Assembly (NCBI GenBank): GCA_025935195.1
Contig: JAICVS010000011.1
Location: 1-54,709, forward strand
Source of the DNA: Ktedonobacterales bacterium
GTDB lineage: Bacteria; Chloroflexota; Ktedonobacteria; Ktedonobacterales; JADMIN01
DNA: 54,709 bases
Reading direction: 5' to 3'
The translations under genes were made by a program, and so were the position numbers. The notes under the pieces are model-generated. The model saw nothing but the letters and a program-made list of their open reading frames with translations, was not told where the DNA came from and ran no database searches. Positions 16,572 to 27,750 of the stretch are shown piece after piece (the stretch's first letter is position 1; every line of letters begins with the position of its first letter).

Positions 16572-19500
16572 GTGCAACAGGAGCTTGGTCAGCCGCCAGT
16601 CGTCCCACAAGATACGACCGTCAGCGGCGCATCGAAGCCCGGCTGGAAGGGCGATCCCGCGTTCAACGCGCTCGAATGGCGCCTGGTCGGGCCGTTTCGC
16701 GGCGGGCGCGTGGTCGCCGTTGCCGGCGACCCCGTCAACAAGCAGGTCTTTTACTTCGGCTCCACGGGCGGCGGCGTCTGGAAGACCGACGATGGCGGCA
16801 CCTACTGGCGCAACGTCTCCGACGGCTCCTTCAAGCGCGCCTCGGTCGGGGCGCTGGCCGTCGCCCCATCCGACCCGAACGTGATCTACGCTGGCATGGG
16901 CGAGGCCACCATCCGCGGCAACGTCTCGCACGGCGACGGCGTCTACAAGTCCACCGACGCCGGCAAGACCTGGGTACACGTCGGGCTGGAGGATACGCGC
17001 AACATCGCCAAGGTGCGCGTGCATCCCAAGAACCCCGACGTGGTCTACGTCGCGGCGCTCGGCCACGCCCACGGCCCCAACGAGCAGCGCGGCGTCTTCC
17101 GCTCGACCGACGGCGGCAAGACCTGGCAGCGCGTGCTCTTCCGCAACGACCAGACCGGCGCCAGCGACCTGGCGTTGGACCCGACCAACCCGCGCATCCT
17201 CTACGCCGCGTTGTGGCAGGCGCGGCGCGGCCCGCACGCGCTCGTCAGCGGCGGTGAGGGCACCAGCCTCTACAAATCCAGCGACGGCGGCGACACCTGG
17301 ACCGACATCACCCGCGCCAAGGGGCTGCCCGAAGGCACGCTCGGCAAGATCGGCGTCGCCGTCTCGCCGGCCCGCTCCGGGCGTGTCTGGGCCATTGTGG
17401 ATGGGCTGGACAAAGAGGGCAACGACGCCGGCGCGGTCTACCGCAGCGACGACGGCGGCGCGACCTGGCAGAAGCTCTCAGCGGAGGGGGACATACGCGG
17501 GCGGCCCTGGTACTACATGCACATCATCGCCGATCCCAAGGACGCCGAGACGGTCTGGGTGCTCAACGTGCGCCTGTTCCGCTCCAGCGATGGCGGGCGC
17601 ACCTTCGATCTGCTTCCGGTGCCGCACGGCGACAACCACGACCTGTGGATCGATCCCGACGACCCGCGCCGCATGATCGAAGGCAACGACGGCGGCGCGA
17701 CCGTCACCTTCAACGGCGCCGATACCTGGTCCACCATCTATAACCAGCCGACCGCCGAGTTCTACCACGTCACCACCGATACGCGCACCCCCTACCGCAT
17801 TCTTGGCGCGCAGCAGGACAACAGCACCATCTCCGGGCCGAGCCGCTCGCCGCTGGGAGCCATCCCCAACAGTGAGTTCTACGAGATCGGCGGCGGCGAG
17901 GCCGGCTACATCCAGGCGCGTCCGGACAATCCCGACATCATCTTCGCCGGCAACTACCTGGGCTACATCACGCGCTACGATCACCGCACCAGCCAGTATC
18001 GCGACATCACCGTCTGGCCGGAGAACACACTGGGGGCGCCGGCCAAAGAGGCGAGATACCGCTTCCAGTGGACCTACCCCATCGTCATCTCGCCGCACGA
18101 CCCGAACGTGCTCTACGTCACCGGCAATCACGTCTTCCGCTCGACGGATGAGGGCGCGAGCTGGGAGGCGATCAGCCCGGACCTGACACGCCACGATCCG
18201 GCGACGTTGGAGGATTCAGGCGGGCCGGTCACCAAAGACAACGTGGGCACCGAGTATTACGCGACGATCTTCGCCTTCGATGAATCGAAAGTCCAGCGCG
18301 GCGTCTTCTGGGCCGGCTCGGACGATGGCCTGGTGCATGTCTCGCGCGACGGCGGCCAGACCTGGGAGAACGTCACCCCGCCGGACCTGCCCGAATGGGC
18401 GCTGATCTCGATCATCGAGCCATCCCCCCACGACGCCGCGACGGCCTACGTGGCGGCCAACCGCTACAAGCACGACGACTTCCGGCCGTACCTCTACAAG
18501 ACGAACGACTACGGCAAGACCTGGACGGCGATCACCGCGGGCATCCCGGCGGACGAGTTCATGCGCGCCATCCGCGAAGACCCAGAGCGGCGCGGGCTGC
18601 TCCTCGCCGGCACCGAGGCTGGAATCTACGTCTCCTTCGACGACGGCGCACGCTGGGAGTCGCTGCGGCTGAACCTGCCGGTCGTGCCGATCCACGATCT
18701 GGTCATCAAAGACTCAGACGTGATCGTCGCCACGCACGGGCGCTCGTTCTGGGTGCTGGACGACATCACCTCACTGCGCCAACTGACGGGCGAGGTGCGC
18801 GAGCAGCCGGCGCACCTGTTCGCGCCGCGGCCAACGGTCAAGTTCGCCACGGCGGGCGGCTTCAGCGATCCGGCGCGGCCCGGCAAGAACTATCGCTACA
18901 GCGGCGCGTTCATCGTCGCCTACACCCAGCGCGAGAAGCCGACCGGCGCGACCGAAGACATCTTCCTGGACGCCGGCAAGAACCCGCCCGATGGCGTGAT
19001 GATCGCCTACTACCTGCGCGAAAAGCCGGAGGGCGAGGTCACGCTGACCTTCCGCGACGAGGGCGGCAACGTGATCAAGCGCTTCTCCAGCGAGGAGAAG
19101 AAGGACGAGAAGAAGCCAGCCGCCACGGCGGGCGCAAAGCCTGACGAGCCGAAGAAGAAGGAGAAGAAAGAGCCGCGCCTGCCCAAAGAAGCGGGATCGA
19201 ACCGCTTCATCTGGAACATGCGCTACCCCGATCCGGTCGAGGTCGAGGGCTACGTCTCATCCGAGGACAACATGACCGGCCCGGCCGCCGCGCCGGGGCG
19301 CTACACGGCGGAGCTGCGCGTGGGCGACCAGAGCCTCACGCGCGAGTTCGACATCCGCAAAGACCCGCGCATCGCCGCGACGGATGACGAGCTGCGCGAG
19401 CAGTTCGCCTTCCTCATCCAGATCCGCGACCGCTTCTCCGAGACGGAGGAGGCGATCAACACCATCCGCGAGCTGCGGCGCCAACTCACCGACTGGGAGC

Positions 19501-19883
19501 GCCGCGCGGATGGCTATCCGCAGCAGCAGGCGGTGGCAGACGCGGCCAAGCCCATCACCGAGCAGCTCACCGCCATCGAAGAGGAGCTGATCCAGGTCAA
19601 GGCGAAGAACCGCTCGGACACGCTGGATCATCCGATCAAGCTGAACGCCAAGCTGGCCTATCTGATCGGCGTGGTCGCCAGCACCGACGCCGCGCCCACA
19701 CGCCAGGCGCGCGACGTGTTCGCGGACCTCTCCGCGCGCGTGGAGACACAGCTTACCCGCCTGCGCGAGCTGCGCGACGGGCCGATCGCCGCCTTCAACG
19801 CGCGGCTGCGCGAGCTGGACGTGGCGGCGGTGCGGCCGCTGGCGAAGCGAGAAGAAAAGCGGGAGGAGGCGGCTCAACCGTAG
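16572..19883 (+). CDS. Large BNR/sortilin-type beta-propeller repeat protein
   Basis: 1103 residues. About 15 BNR/Asp-box motifs of the type S-x-D-x-G-x-T-W (for example KSTDAGKTW, RSTDGGKTW, KSSDGGDTW, KTNDYGKTW) from about 60 to 740 predict two beta-propellers, as in sortilin/VPS10-type glycosyl-hydrolase-like proteins. A Lys/Glu-rich linker (EEKKDEKKPAATAGAKPDEPKKKEKKEP) leads to an Ig-like strand region and a helical end. Such proteins are often secreted, but I see no signal peptide here, so location is uncertain. GTG start with GCGGAGGGAG upstream. A catalytic role is not evident. Family A copy A2 lies just upstream. Confidence 0.85.
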   Translation: MQQELGQPPVVPQDTTVSGASKPGWKGDPAFNALEWRLVGPFRGGRVVAVAGDPVNKQVFYFGSTGGGVWKTDDGGTYWRNVSDGSFKRASVGALAVAPSDPNVIYAGMGEATIRGNVSHGDGVYKSTDAGKTWVHVGLEDTRNIAKVRVHPKNPDVVYVAALGHAHGPNEQRGVFRSTDGGKTWQRVLFRNDQTGASDLALDPTNPRILYAALWQARRGPHALVSGGEGTSLYKSSDGGDTWTDITRAKGLPEGTLGKIGVAVSPARSGRVWAIVDGLDKEGNDAGAVYRSDDGGATWQKLSAEGDIRGRPWYYMHIIADPKDAETVWVLNVRLFRSSDGGRTFDLLPVPHGDNHDLWIDPDDPRRMIEGNDGGATVTFNGADTWSTIYNQPTAEFYHVTTDTRTPYRILGAQQDNSTISGPSRSPLGAIPNSEFYEIGGGEAGYIQARPDNPDIIFAGNYLGYITRYDHRTSQYRDITVWPENTLGAPAKEARYRFQWTYPIVISPHDPNVLYVTGNHVFRSTDEGASWEAISPDLTRHDPATLEDSGGPVTKDNVGTEYYATIFAFDESKVQRGVFWAGSDDGLVHVSRDGGQTWENVTPPDLPEWALISIIEPSPHDAATAYVAANRYKHDDFRPYLYKTNDYGKTWTAITAGIPADEFMRAIREDPERRGLLLAGTEAGIYVSFDDGARWESLRLNLPVVPIHDLVIKDSDVIVATHGRSFWVLDDITSLRQLTGEVREQPAHLFAPRPTVKFATAGGFSDPARPGKNYRYSGAFIVAYTQREKPTGATEDIFLDAGKNPPDGVMIAYYLREKPEGEVTLTFRDEGGNVIKRFSSEEKKDEKKPAATAGAKPDEPKKKEKKEPRLPKEAGSNRFIWNMRYPDPVEVEGYVSSEDNMTGPAAAPGRYTAELRVGDQSLTREFDIRKDPRIAATDDELREQFAFLIQIRDRFSETEEAINTIRELRRQLTDWERRADGYPQQQAVADAAKPITEQLTAIEEELIQVKAKNRSDTLDHPIKLNAKLAYLIGVVASTDAAPTRQARDVFADLSARVETQLTRLRELRDGPIAAFNARLRELDVAAVRPLAKREEKREEAAQP

Positions 19884-20136
19884 CCGGAAACTGGCATACA
19901 ACTTGCTCCGCCCCCGCGTGACATCCGGCCGTATTCAACACGGGACACGCGGGGAGACGGGGGAGCGGCAATGGCAAGACGGGCTTCACGCGGACGGATA
20001 GACTGGCCGCGTGAAGTCCGTCGCCGCCTGACCGGAAGCGGGCGAACGCTCCGCCGGGCCGCCAGCCCCGCGTCCTCAGCGTTTGGGACGCTCGCATGGG
20101 GTGGAAGCCGGGTGGCGCGTGCGGAGAAAGGGCGAC

Positions 20137-20520
20137 ATGAGCCATCACATCGTGATCGTGGATGATGATCGAGACATCGTAGACATCCTGGCTGAAGCCT
20201 TCGACGGCGAGGGCTTCGAAACGATCACGTTTCAGGACGGAGCCGCCGCGCTGGAACACATACTGGCCGATCCGCCGGCGCTGGTGCTGACCGATCTGGT
20301 GATGCCGGGCCTATCGGGCGGCCTGCTGGTCGAACGGCTGCGCGCCGTCTATGGGCCGGAGCTGCCGATCGTGGTGATGAGCGCGTCGCTTCACCTCTCC
20401 GGCTTCACGTCCCTGGACGTGCAGGCGTTCCTGAGCAAGCCGTTCGACCTGAACGAGCTGCTGGAGGTGATCAGCGGCTACGTCCGCGCGCCGAGTACAA
20501 TACGGATGCGCTGCCGGTAA
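20137..20520 (+). CDS. Single-domain response regulator (receiver only)
   Basis: 127 residues, one CheY-like receiver. IVIVDDDRDIVDILAEAF holds the acidic pair, VLTDLVMPGLSGGLL holds the phospho-accepting Asp, VMSAS the conserved Ser/Thr switch residue and LSKPFD the Lys. No output domain is present, so it acts through protein contacts or phosphotransfer. ATG 20137 is preceded by GGAGAAAGGGCGAC; the frame is open upstream from 20083 without conservation. No histidine kinase is adjacent. The NtrC-type activator lies about 570 bp downstream on the same strand. Confidence 0.9.
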   Translation: MSHHIVIVDDDRDIVDILAEAFDGEGFETITFQDGAAALEHILADPPALVLTDLVMPGLSGGLLVERLRAVYGPELPIVVMSASLHLSGFTSLDVQAFLSKPFDLNELLEVISGYVRAPSTIRMRCR

Positions 20521-20568
20521 GTGCGCGCGCGCGACGGGCGCGCGACACGACAGGCACAACGATAGGGC

Positions 20569-20829
20569 ATGACGATGCAGACCTGGGAATACAAGATCGC
20601 CTACGTGGACTATCGCGGCCGCATCTCAGTGGAGGGCCAGGAGTCGCATATCGGCGCGGAGCGCAAGACCGCGTTCGTGCGCCATTTCCTGGATTCGCTC
20701 GGCGCGGACGGCTGGGAGCTGGTCAGCATTCAGCCCGTCAGCCCGCAGGCAGCCTACTACGTCCTGAAGCGGCAGGCCCGCGCGGCCACTGGCGCCACCG
20801 GTGACGAGCCGCCCGCCCAGAACATCTAA
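20569..20829 (+). CDS. DUF4177-like small protein
   Basis: 86 residues. WEYKIAYVDYRGR at the start, then FLDSLGADGWELVSIQPV and AAYYVLKRQ, match the short alpha/beta DUF4177 pattern (W-E-Y-K, then L-x-x-x-G-x-x-G-W-E-L-V). The function of this family is unknown. It lies between the receiver gene and the NtrC-type gene on the same strand. A 12-bp stem hairpin (20935-20970) follows about 100 bp after the stop. Confidence 0.75.
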   Translation: MTMQTWEYKIAYVDYRGRISVEGQESHIGAERKTAFVRHFLDSLGADGWELVSIQPVSPQAAYYVLKRQARAATGATGDEPPAQNI

Positions 20830-20934
20830 GGGAGTCTGGCGCGCAAGGCCGTGCGTGGGCCGAACACGGCGCGCACACGCGGCGCAGAGCGGTGTGCCGC
20901 GCACAACGTTTGCGCGTAGATCGTATAGCATGCT

Positions 20935-20970
20935 CGCGTGATCGGCGCCCGCGGGGGAGCCGATCACGCG
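20935..20970 (+). terminator. Perfect 12-bp stem hairpin between DUF4177 gene and activator gene
   Basis: CGCGTGATCGGC (20935-20946), 12-nt loop, GCCGATCACGCG (20959-20970). It has no T-run. It could be a terminator for the upstream genes or an operator, as the extended -10 TGGTATACT (20986-20994) of the activator gene lies 16 bp further on. Confidence 0.5.
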
Positions 20971-21092
20971 CATGGTGTCCGCTGGTGGTATACTAAAAGT
21001 CTGCGCCGCGCGACACATGGCCGCCGATACGACCGGCGGCGCATGCCGCGCGACACCCGAGGCCGGAGCGGGCACAGGAGAGGATACACCCC

Positions 21093-22592
<1,500 letters not shown>

Positions 22593-22635
22593 CCCGGATC
22601 ATTCTGCATAGAACCACCGCCCAGTGCGCCTGTCT

Positions 22636-22661
22636 CCCCCTCGCCCCGCGGGGCGAGGGGG
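22636..22661. repeat. Intergenic hairpin repeat, GGTGAGGAAC family (copy C3)
   Basis: CCCCCTCGCCCC-GC-GGGGCGAGGGGG is a perfect inverted repeat, followed by CCGGAGGGTGAGGAACCTC. It lies between the convergent activator gene and a small minus-strand gene, where a bidirectional terminator would be useful. Confidence 0.7.
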
Positions 22662-22686
22662 CCGGAGGGTGAGGAACCTCGCCGCG

Positions 22687-22923
22687 CTATCTGGCTTCCT
22701 GTTCGAGGAAGAGGCGGCCGAGCGTCGTGCCGCTGATCACATACTCGTCGCCGGAGAACTCCATGTCAATCAGCCCTTCCTCGGCCATGTCGCGGTAGTC
22801 GTCGGTGACGAGGAAATGGGGCTTGAGCATGCGCGTGAGATCGCTCTCGGGCAGCGCCCCCCACTGCTGGAGCTTCAGCAGCACGGCAACCTTGACCTCA
22901 GTATCATCATCTATCGCGCGCAT
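22687..22923 (-). CDS. Small helical protein of unknown function
   Basis: 78 residues from ATG 22923, with GAGGGAGCGGGCG upstream. The sequence (AVLLKLQQWGALPESDLTRMLKPHF, then YRDMAEEGLIDMEFSGDEYVISGTTLGRLFLEQ) has the feel of a small winged helix: helices, then a beta wing with GDEYVISGTTLG. No family is recognised. The frame remains open up to 23145 but that part is a family B repeat and should not be counted. It is minus strand, downstream of the NYN gene but separated by 275 bp of repeat. Confidence 0.65.
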   Translation of the reverse strand: MRAIDDDTEVKVAVLLKLQQWGALPESDLTRMLKPHFLVTDDYRDMAEEGLIDMEFSGDEYVISGTTLGRLFLEQEAR

Positions 22924-22972
22924 CGCCCGCTCCCTCTGATGCCAGGTTGGGCTGGATACGTGAGATAATTCA

Positions 22973-23160
22973 GGGACTTCAGTCCCCGTCCGCGTGCGCC
23001 GGCACTGATGCACTTTTACAAATGAGTACGGACACCGCGCCGCTTCCGCGACGGCGGGCTTCGCGGCCACCGGCCCCCAGGCGCAGGTGTACCCGCCGGC
23101 CGGCCCGCACGGGAGGCCTGTCCGCCTTACAGTGTAAAACTCCATCAGTGCCGCGAGCGC
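22973..23160. repeat. Family B repeat (copy B1)
   Basis: Starts with the hairpin GGGACT-TC-AGTCCC (22973-22986), then CGCCGGCACTGATGC. The core GGCCACCGGCCCCCAGGCGC is at 23065-23084, followed by the near-palindrome GCAGGTGTACCCGC (23083-23096; one A/C mismatch) and GCCGGCCGGCCC. It ends with CTCCATCAGTGCCGCG. Related copies are at 15893, 27751, 29941, 31130 and 44683. It fills most of the 275-bp gap before the NYN gene end. Confidence 0.7.
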
Positions 23161-23198
23161 GCCTATCCCAACGCTCCGCGCCCAACCCAGTATGCTCC

Positions 23199-25235
23199 CT
23201 ACATGCGAATCTCCGGCACGACGCTCAGATTGATGAAGAGGTCACAGCTCTGACGCAGGATCATCGCCGCTGAGTCGTCGAAGGCCGCGACCTCCACACG
23301 CACACCGTGGTCCGAGCAGTATTCCAGCAGCGGCAGGAAGTCGCTGTCGCCGCTGACCAGCACCACCGTATCCAGCGCCTTGGCGTCCACCATGCGCACG
23401 ATGTCCATGCACAGGTCGAGATCCATATCGGCCTTCTTGGCGCCGCTGGCGAACGTCTTGTAGTTCTTCGTGGTGATGCGGTAGCCGACGCCCTTGACGG
23501 CCGAGAGAAATGCCTGTTCAGCGCCAGGCTCCGGGTTGGTCGGCGCGTAGGCGTGGGCGCGAATCACGCGGCGGTTGCCGCGGAGAAAGCCCAACAGCTT
23601 GCCGAAGTCCAGCGTAATGCGCATGCCGCGCGCCGAATACAGCAGGTTTGCCACATCCACAAAGACGCCGACGCGCTCGGTGGAAGGGACGGGCGGGAAC
23701 GTCACGGTCATGCTGGGCGGTTGCGGCTGGTGGCGCAGCTCGGCCAGCATGCGGTCGGTCTGCTGCTGGATGGCATGCGTCACCATCGCGCCGAGCTGGT
23801 TCGAGGACATCGGCGGCGTGTCCAGGCCGCGGTCGCTGCGCTGCGTGCGCGCGAAGCTCTCGCGCACCGGGCCGGCCACTCCCCGTGGCTGCGGCCCGAA
23901 GCCGCGCGCGAAGCTGGGCTCCGGCGAGCCAAAGGGCGATTCGGGCTGGCGAATCTGCTGCGGGCCAGCGGCGATCTCCCAAGGCTGCGCGGTCGCCGCA
24001 GCGGGCGGCGGCGCCGGGCGTTCGCGCACCGGGCGGTTGTACGGCGAGTACGGCTGCTCGAATGGCCCGAAGTCGCCGTAGGCGTCGTAGCCGTTCGGGC
24101 TGGGAAGCTCCTCGACGACGGCCGGCTCGTGTTCCTCCTCCTCCGGCGTGCTCACGGCATGCGCGCCGCCGCCACGCCGCCGCCGCCGCCGCCGCCGCGG
24201 CGCGCCCTGCGCCTCGCCTTCCTGCTCGGCGTGCGCCTCCTCACCTTCGCCCTCGGCTCCTTCACCCTCCGCCACCTGAGCTGGTTCGAGGTGGAGCGCC
24301 TGCCGCTCCGCCGCCTGCTGCTCCGCCGCCTGCTGCTCCGCCTCGCGCAGCCCCAGCGCCTCCACGATGTCGCTCACCGCCTGGCGCGTGGCCCGCTCGC
24401 GCAGATCGAACGGCGCGACGTCAGGCCGCGCGGCGGCATTCTGGTCAATCGCCTCAGGCATGACCTCAGCGACCGTCGCCTGCCACGCTTCGGGCTGCTC
24501 CTCGTCCGGCGTCGGCTCCGGCTCGGCCGGCGGCGCGAGCGGGCTTTGCTCCGGAGTGAGCGGCTGCGCGGGCGTGATCGTGCCGGCCGCGCCAGTGATG
24601 CGCTCTGGCCGCACGAGCGTGGGCGCGCTTGCCGGTGAGCGTCGCTCGAAGCGGTAGCGCCGCTTCGCGGACACCAATGGCTCCGCTGCGCTTGACGCCA
24701 GATCGGCCGGCTCGGTCACAACTGGAACAACACGCGGCGCCTCAAGAGCGGGCGGCTCCACAACCTGCCGCGCTGGTGCGGCCAGCGCGCTCTCTGGCCC
24801 TTCAGTCGGCGCGGGAAGCTCGGAAGCGGATGCCGGCGGCACGACAAGCTGAACGTCGGCCTTACGCCCGCCACGACGCCCACGCGCGGCGCGCGCGCTC
24901 TTCTGCTGCGGCTTGGCCGTGGCGGGCGCCAGCGGCTCCGTGGGCTGCGCGGGCGCCGCACGCTCGGCTGCCGGCGTCTCGGCAACCGGGGCCGCGTGAG
25001 ATGGCTGGGATGGCTGGGATGGCTGGGATGGCTGAGGCGCTTCGTGGGTCTCGGTGTGGGTCTCCTTCGCGGCCACCGCTGTGGTCGCAGTCTGGTCCGC
25101 CTGTGACGCGGCCGCCTTATTGCGCGCGGTCGTGCGGCGGAAGCGGCGCTTGGCTGGGGTCGCCGTCGCGCTCTGGGCCTGATCGGCGGCGGATGCCTCA
25201 TGGGCGCCTGAAGTGGTAGAGGTAGGCTGACTCAT
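23199..25235 (-). CDS. NYN domain protein (LabA/DUF88-like) with long disordered N-terminus
   Basis: 678 residues. Residues 1-510 are low complexity, rich in Ala, Pro, Glu and Gln, including a QPSQPSQPS run from DNA triplet repeats and a polyarginine patch (RRRRRRRRGGG). The C-terminal 159 residues form a PIN-like NYN nuclease fold: VGVFVDVANLLYSARG (Asp527), KKADMDLDLCMDI (Asp603, Asp605) and LVSGDSDFLPLLEYC (Asp630, Asp632). These acidic residues would bind metal for RNA cleavage. Target RNA unknown. ATG with GCAGGAGAGAC upstream. It is the last gene of the inositol-lipid gene run but may have its own promoter in the 336-bp gap. Confidence 0.88.
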   Translation of the reverse strand: MSQPTSTTSGAHEASAADQAQSATATPAKRRFRRTTARNKAAASQADQTATTAVAAKETHTETHEAPQPSQPSQPSQPSHAAPVAETPAAERAAPAQPTEPLAPATAKPQQKSARAARGRRGGRKADVQLVVPPASASELPAPTEGPESALAAPARQVVEPPALEAPRVVPVVTEPADLASSAAEPLVSAKRRYRFERRSPASAPTLVRPERITGAAGTITPAQPLTPEQSPLAPPAEPEPTPDEEQPEAWQATVAEVMPEAIDQNAAARPDVAPFDLRERATRQAVSDIVEALGLREAEQQAAEQQAAERQALHLEPAQVAEGEGAEGEGEEAHAEQEGEAQGAPRRRRRRRRGGGAHAVSTPEEEEHEPAVVEELPSPNGYDAYGDFGPFEQPYSPYNRPVRERPAPPPAAATAQPWEIAAGPQQIRQPESPFGSPEPSFARGFGPQPRGVAGPVRESFARTQRSDRGLDTPPMSSNQLGAMVTHAIQQQTDRMLAELRHQPQPPSMTVTFPPVPSTERVGVFVDVANLLYSARGMRITLDFGKLLGFLRGNRRVIRAHAYAPTNPEPGAEQAFLSAVKGVGYRITTKNYKTFASGAKKADMDLDLCMDIVRMVDAKALDTVVLVSGDSDFLPLLEYCSDHGVRVEVAAFDDSAAMILRQSCDLFINLSVVPEIRM

Positions 25236-25571
25236 GTCTCTCCTGCTTTTCGCGATCGCGGGGGCGAGAAATCAGCACGCGGGGAGGTGGATGCGCGACA
25301 GAGGGGGCGAGGCGGGTGACATGTCAGATGGTATGCGGAACACAGCCGGTTCTCTTCTGCCGGGGCGGCATCTGCTCGACGCGATAGCACACAGCGCCGC
25401 CGTCACCGTCTCTCCGGTTCGTGTGTTCGCCCCTACACCTGACGCGCCACCATCACCCTTCGCCACGTCCTCCCCTCGCTCCGCCTCCCAGCGTGAGCGC
25501 CGCCCAAGATCGATCTCTGCTATGGTTCTTCCGCGCGCACCCATCTGTGGCGCGGTTCAGGGCGGAACGGC
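25236..25571. other. 336-bp spacer between NYN gene and phosphatidyltransferase gene
   Basis: I see no gene, hairpin or repeat family member here. It probably holds the promoter of the NYN gene, but no convincing -35/-10 pair was found on the minus strand. Confidence 0.4.
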
Positions 25572-26393
25572 CTACCTTTGCGCGGGCCGCTCCGTCGGTA
25601 TCGTGCGGGGGGATGGCCGCGACCCGCGCGTGTTGCCGGTGCCGTTGGCCGCGCCCGCTGAAGCGCCCGGCGGCGTGACGGTCTCGCCCTGTCCCTCGCG
25701 TCCCGTGCGCCTCGTGTTCGCGGCGGCGACCGCGTCTGCGCGCGCGACGCCACCGGCGCCGGCGGAAGGGCTTGCCTCCGCGGCGGGAGCATGCGCGAGT
25801 CTGCGCCAGACGGACACGATACGCTGGACGGCGGTGAACGTGCTTGTCACAGCCAGAATGCCGAGCGTCCAGACGAGCAGCGCCTCGCCGCCGATGATCA
25901 GACCGGCGACCAGCACCACCACCCGCTCAGGCCGGGCCATCAGCCCGCCTTTTTCACTTAATCCCAGACCTTCGGCGCGCGCGCGCGCGTAGCTCACCAT
26001 CAGCGAGCTCAGCGCCGTGACGTAGGCCAGGGCAACAATCCACGTGCGTTCCGGCACAGCGGGCAGCCGCAGCGCGAACAGGATCACGCCGAGCAGCACC
26101 AGCCCCTCGGAATAGCGATCGAGTGTGGAGTCGAAGAACGCGCCGAACGTCGTCTTCTGGTTCCGTACCCGCGCCAGCGCGCCATCCACCATGTCGAACA
26201 GCCCCGCGATGAGGAGCATCGCGCCGCCGAGGCGCAGGTGTCCGCTGGCAAGCACCGCCGCCGTCACGCCGTTGAGCACGAGACCCAGGAGCGTCGCCAT
26301 GTTCGGCGTCATGCCGATCGCCGCGAGCGGCCGCACGATCATCTCAGCCAGCCGACGCGCGTACTGCTGGATACGTGGCCCGAACATGCCCAC
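25572..26393 (-). CDS. CDP-alcohol phosphatidyltransferase, probable phosphatidylinositol-phosphate synthase
   Basis: 273 residues. The complete family signature is visible: Asp67, Asp70-Gly71, Ala74-Arg75, Gly84, Asp88 and Asp92 (DMVDGALAR, then GAFFDSTLDR), binding two metals and CDP-diacylglycerol. About six membrane helices fill 20-200. An unusual 70-residue Gly/Ala/Arg tail follows. With an inositol-3-phosphate synthase and a PimA-like gene nearby, inositol 1-phosphate is the likely acceptor, as in mycobacterial PgsA1; the sequence alone does not exclude glycerol-phosphate. A TACAAT box (26421-26416) and GGAGTGGGC precede the ATG, giving a very short leader. Confidence 0.85.
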   Translation of the reverse strand: MGMFGPRIQQYARRLAEMIVRPLAAIGMTPNMATLLGLVLNGVTAAVLASGHLRLGGAMLLIAGLFDMVDGALARVRNQKTTFGAFFDSTLDRYSEGLVLLGVILFALRLPAVPERTWIVALAYVTALSSLMVSYARARAEGLGLSEKGGLMARPERVVVLVAGLIIGGEALLVWTLGILAVTSTFTAVQRIVSVWRRLAHAPAAEASPSAGAGGVARADAVAAANTRRTGREGQGETVTPPGASAGAANGTGNTRGSRPSPRTIPTERPAQR

Positions 26394-26501
26394 TCCTCGA
26401 TCCGCGCTATCGCTTATTGTACATTATCGAACCGCATACGCCCAAAGGCGCGCGTATGCCCCGTTTGGCGGCGCGCACAGCGCACCGCGTCTCACGCGAC
26501 A

Positions 26502-27704
26502 CTACTCTGAAGAAATCGCCAGGCGTTGTGAGACCTGCGGCAGCGCGAATGGATGCCGCAGGCTCGCGCGCTGCGCCAGGATCTCGCCGTAATACTCCTC
26601 GACGCGCGCCCCCACGCGCCGCCAGCTGAACTCGTCCGCGCGACGGCGGCCCGCCGCCGCGAAGCGGGATCGCTCCTCCTCGCTACCCAGTAGGTGCATG
26701 ATCGCCCAGGCCAGCTCCTCGTGCTTCTTTGGTGGCACCAACAGCCCATCCACATGATTGCGAATGACCGTGCGGAAGCCGGGGATGTCCGACGCGATCA
26801 CCGGACGCCCGCTCGCCAGCGCCTCCAGCAGCACGATTCCCTGGCTCTCACCGCCCGTGTTCGGCGCGCAATAGACGTGCGCCGCGGCATAGAGCGCGGG
26901 CAACTTCTCCGCCGCCACCCGCCCAGGGAAGACGACATCCGGCCAGCCGGCATGCGCGACGAACTTCTCAAAGCCCGCGCGCAGTGGGCCATCGCTCGCC
27001 AGGATGAAGCGCGTGTTCGGGTAATACTCGCGGATGAGCGGGATCGCGCGCAGCAGGTACTTGGCGCCCTTGCGCTGCTCGAAGCGGCCGAGGTACAGGA
27101 TGTTGAGCTTGCCATCCATATACTCCGCCAGCGGCGCCACGCCCGGATGAAAACGCTCCACGTCCACCCCGTTCGGGATGATGCGATACTCACCGCCGAA
27201 GAAGCGCGAAACGAACTCCAGCGCGGGCGCCGAGACGGCGACGCGCCCATCCAGCCGTTTCACATAGCGGCGCAGCAGCGGCCAGGTCGACGCATAGGCC
27301 CACTCGCTCTTACTGGTGAAGCTGCGGCCGGCGTAGGCATGGAATGTGCCGATACGGGCGGCGTTCGTCACGCCGGAGAGGTGTAGCACCGTGAGTGGCA
27401 GCACGGAAGCCAACGGCTCATGCAGATGCAGCACATCGAACTGCTCGCGGCGCAGCAGCGTGCGCACACGCCCGGTGAGGAACGGATCGACCGCCACGCG
27501 CGCCACGGAGCCGTTGACGCGCACCGGCGCCGCCCAGCCCAGACGATAGACACCGTACTCGACACGGTCACGCGGACCAGTCGCGGGCGTGAGGATGCGG
27601 ACAGTGTGATCGCGCGAGCGCAGCTCCGCCGCCAGGTGCGCAATGTGCTCCTGCACCCCGCCTGGATAGCTCCAGTCGTATGGCGAAACCAATCCGATCT
27701 TCAC
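26502..27704 (-). CDS. GT4 glycosyltransferase, PimA-like (phosphatidylinositol mannosyltransferase)
   Basis: 400 residues, GT-B fold, membrane-associated. The N-terminus KIGLVSPYDWSYPGGVQEHI and the segment PVRVNGSVARVAVDP, then DVLHLHEPLASVLPL, closely follow the PimA pattern. The C-terminal site has LNILYLGRFEQRKGAKYLL and ESQGIVLLEALASGRPVIASD (E-x7-E). PimA moves mannose from GDP-mannose to phosphatidylinositol. I chose GTG 27704, with AAGAGG 9 nt upstream; an ATG 24 bp earlier is in frame. Next to the phosphatidyltransferase gene, in the order seen around mycobacterial pgsA-pimA. Specificity is inferred from context. Confidence 0.82.
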   Translation of the reverse strand: MKIGLVSPYDWSYPGGVQEHIAHLAAELRSRDHTVRILTPATGPRDRVEYGVYRLGWAAPVRVNGSVARVAVDPFLTGRVRTLLRREQFDVLHLHEPLASVLPLTVLHLSGVTNAARIGTFHAYAGRSFTSKSEWAYASTWPLLRRYVKRLDGRVAVSAPALEFVSRFFGGEYRIIPNGVDVERFHPGVAPLAEYMDGKLNILYLGRFEQRKGAKYLLRAIPLIREYYPNTRFILASDGPLRAGFEKFVAHAGWPDVVFPGRVAAEKLPALYAAAHVYCAPNTGGESQGIVLLEALASGRPVIASDIPGFRTVIRNHVDGLLVPPKKHEELAWAIMHLLGSEEERSRFAAAGRRRADEFSWRRVGARVEEYYGEILAQRASLRHPFALPQVSQRLAISSE

Positions 27705-27750
27705 AGTATCCGCCTCTTGATACGGCATCCGGCTCGGTCGTTAGCCCTCA

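Noticed and set aside
22924-23145. N-terminal extension of the small 78-residue protein
   Set aside because: It is translated from family B repeat B1, and a ribosome site precedes ATG 22923.
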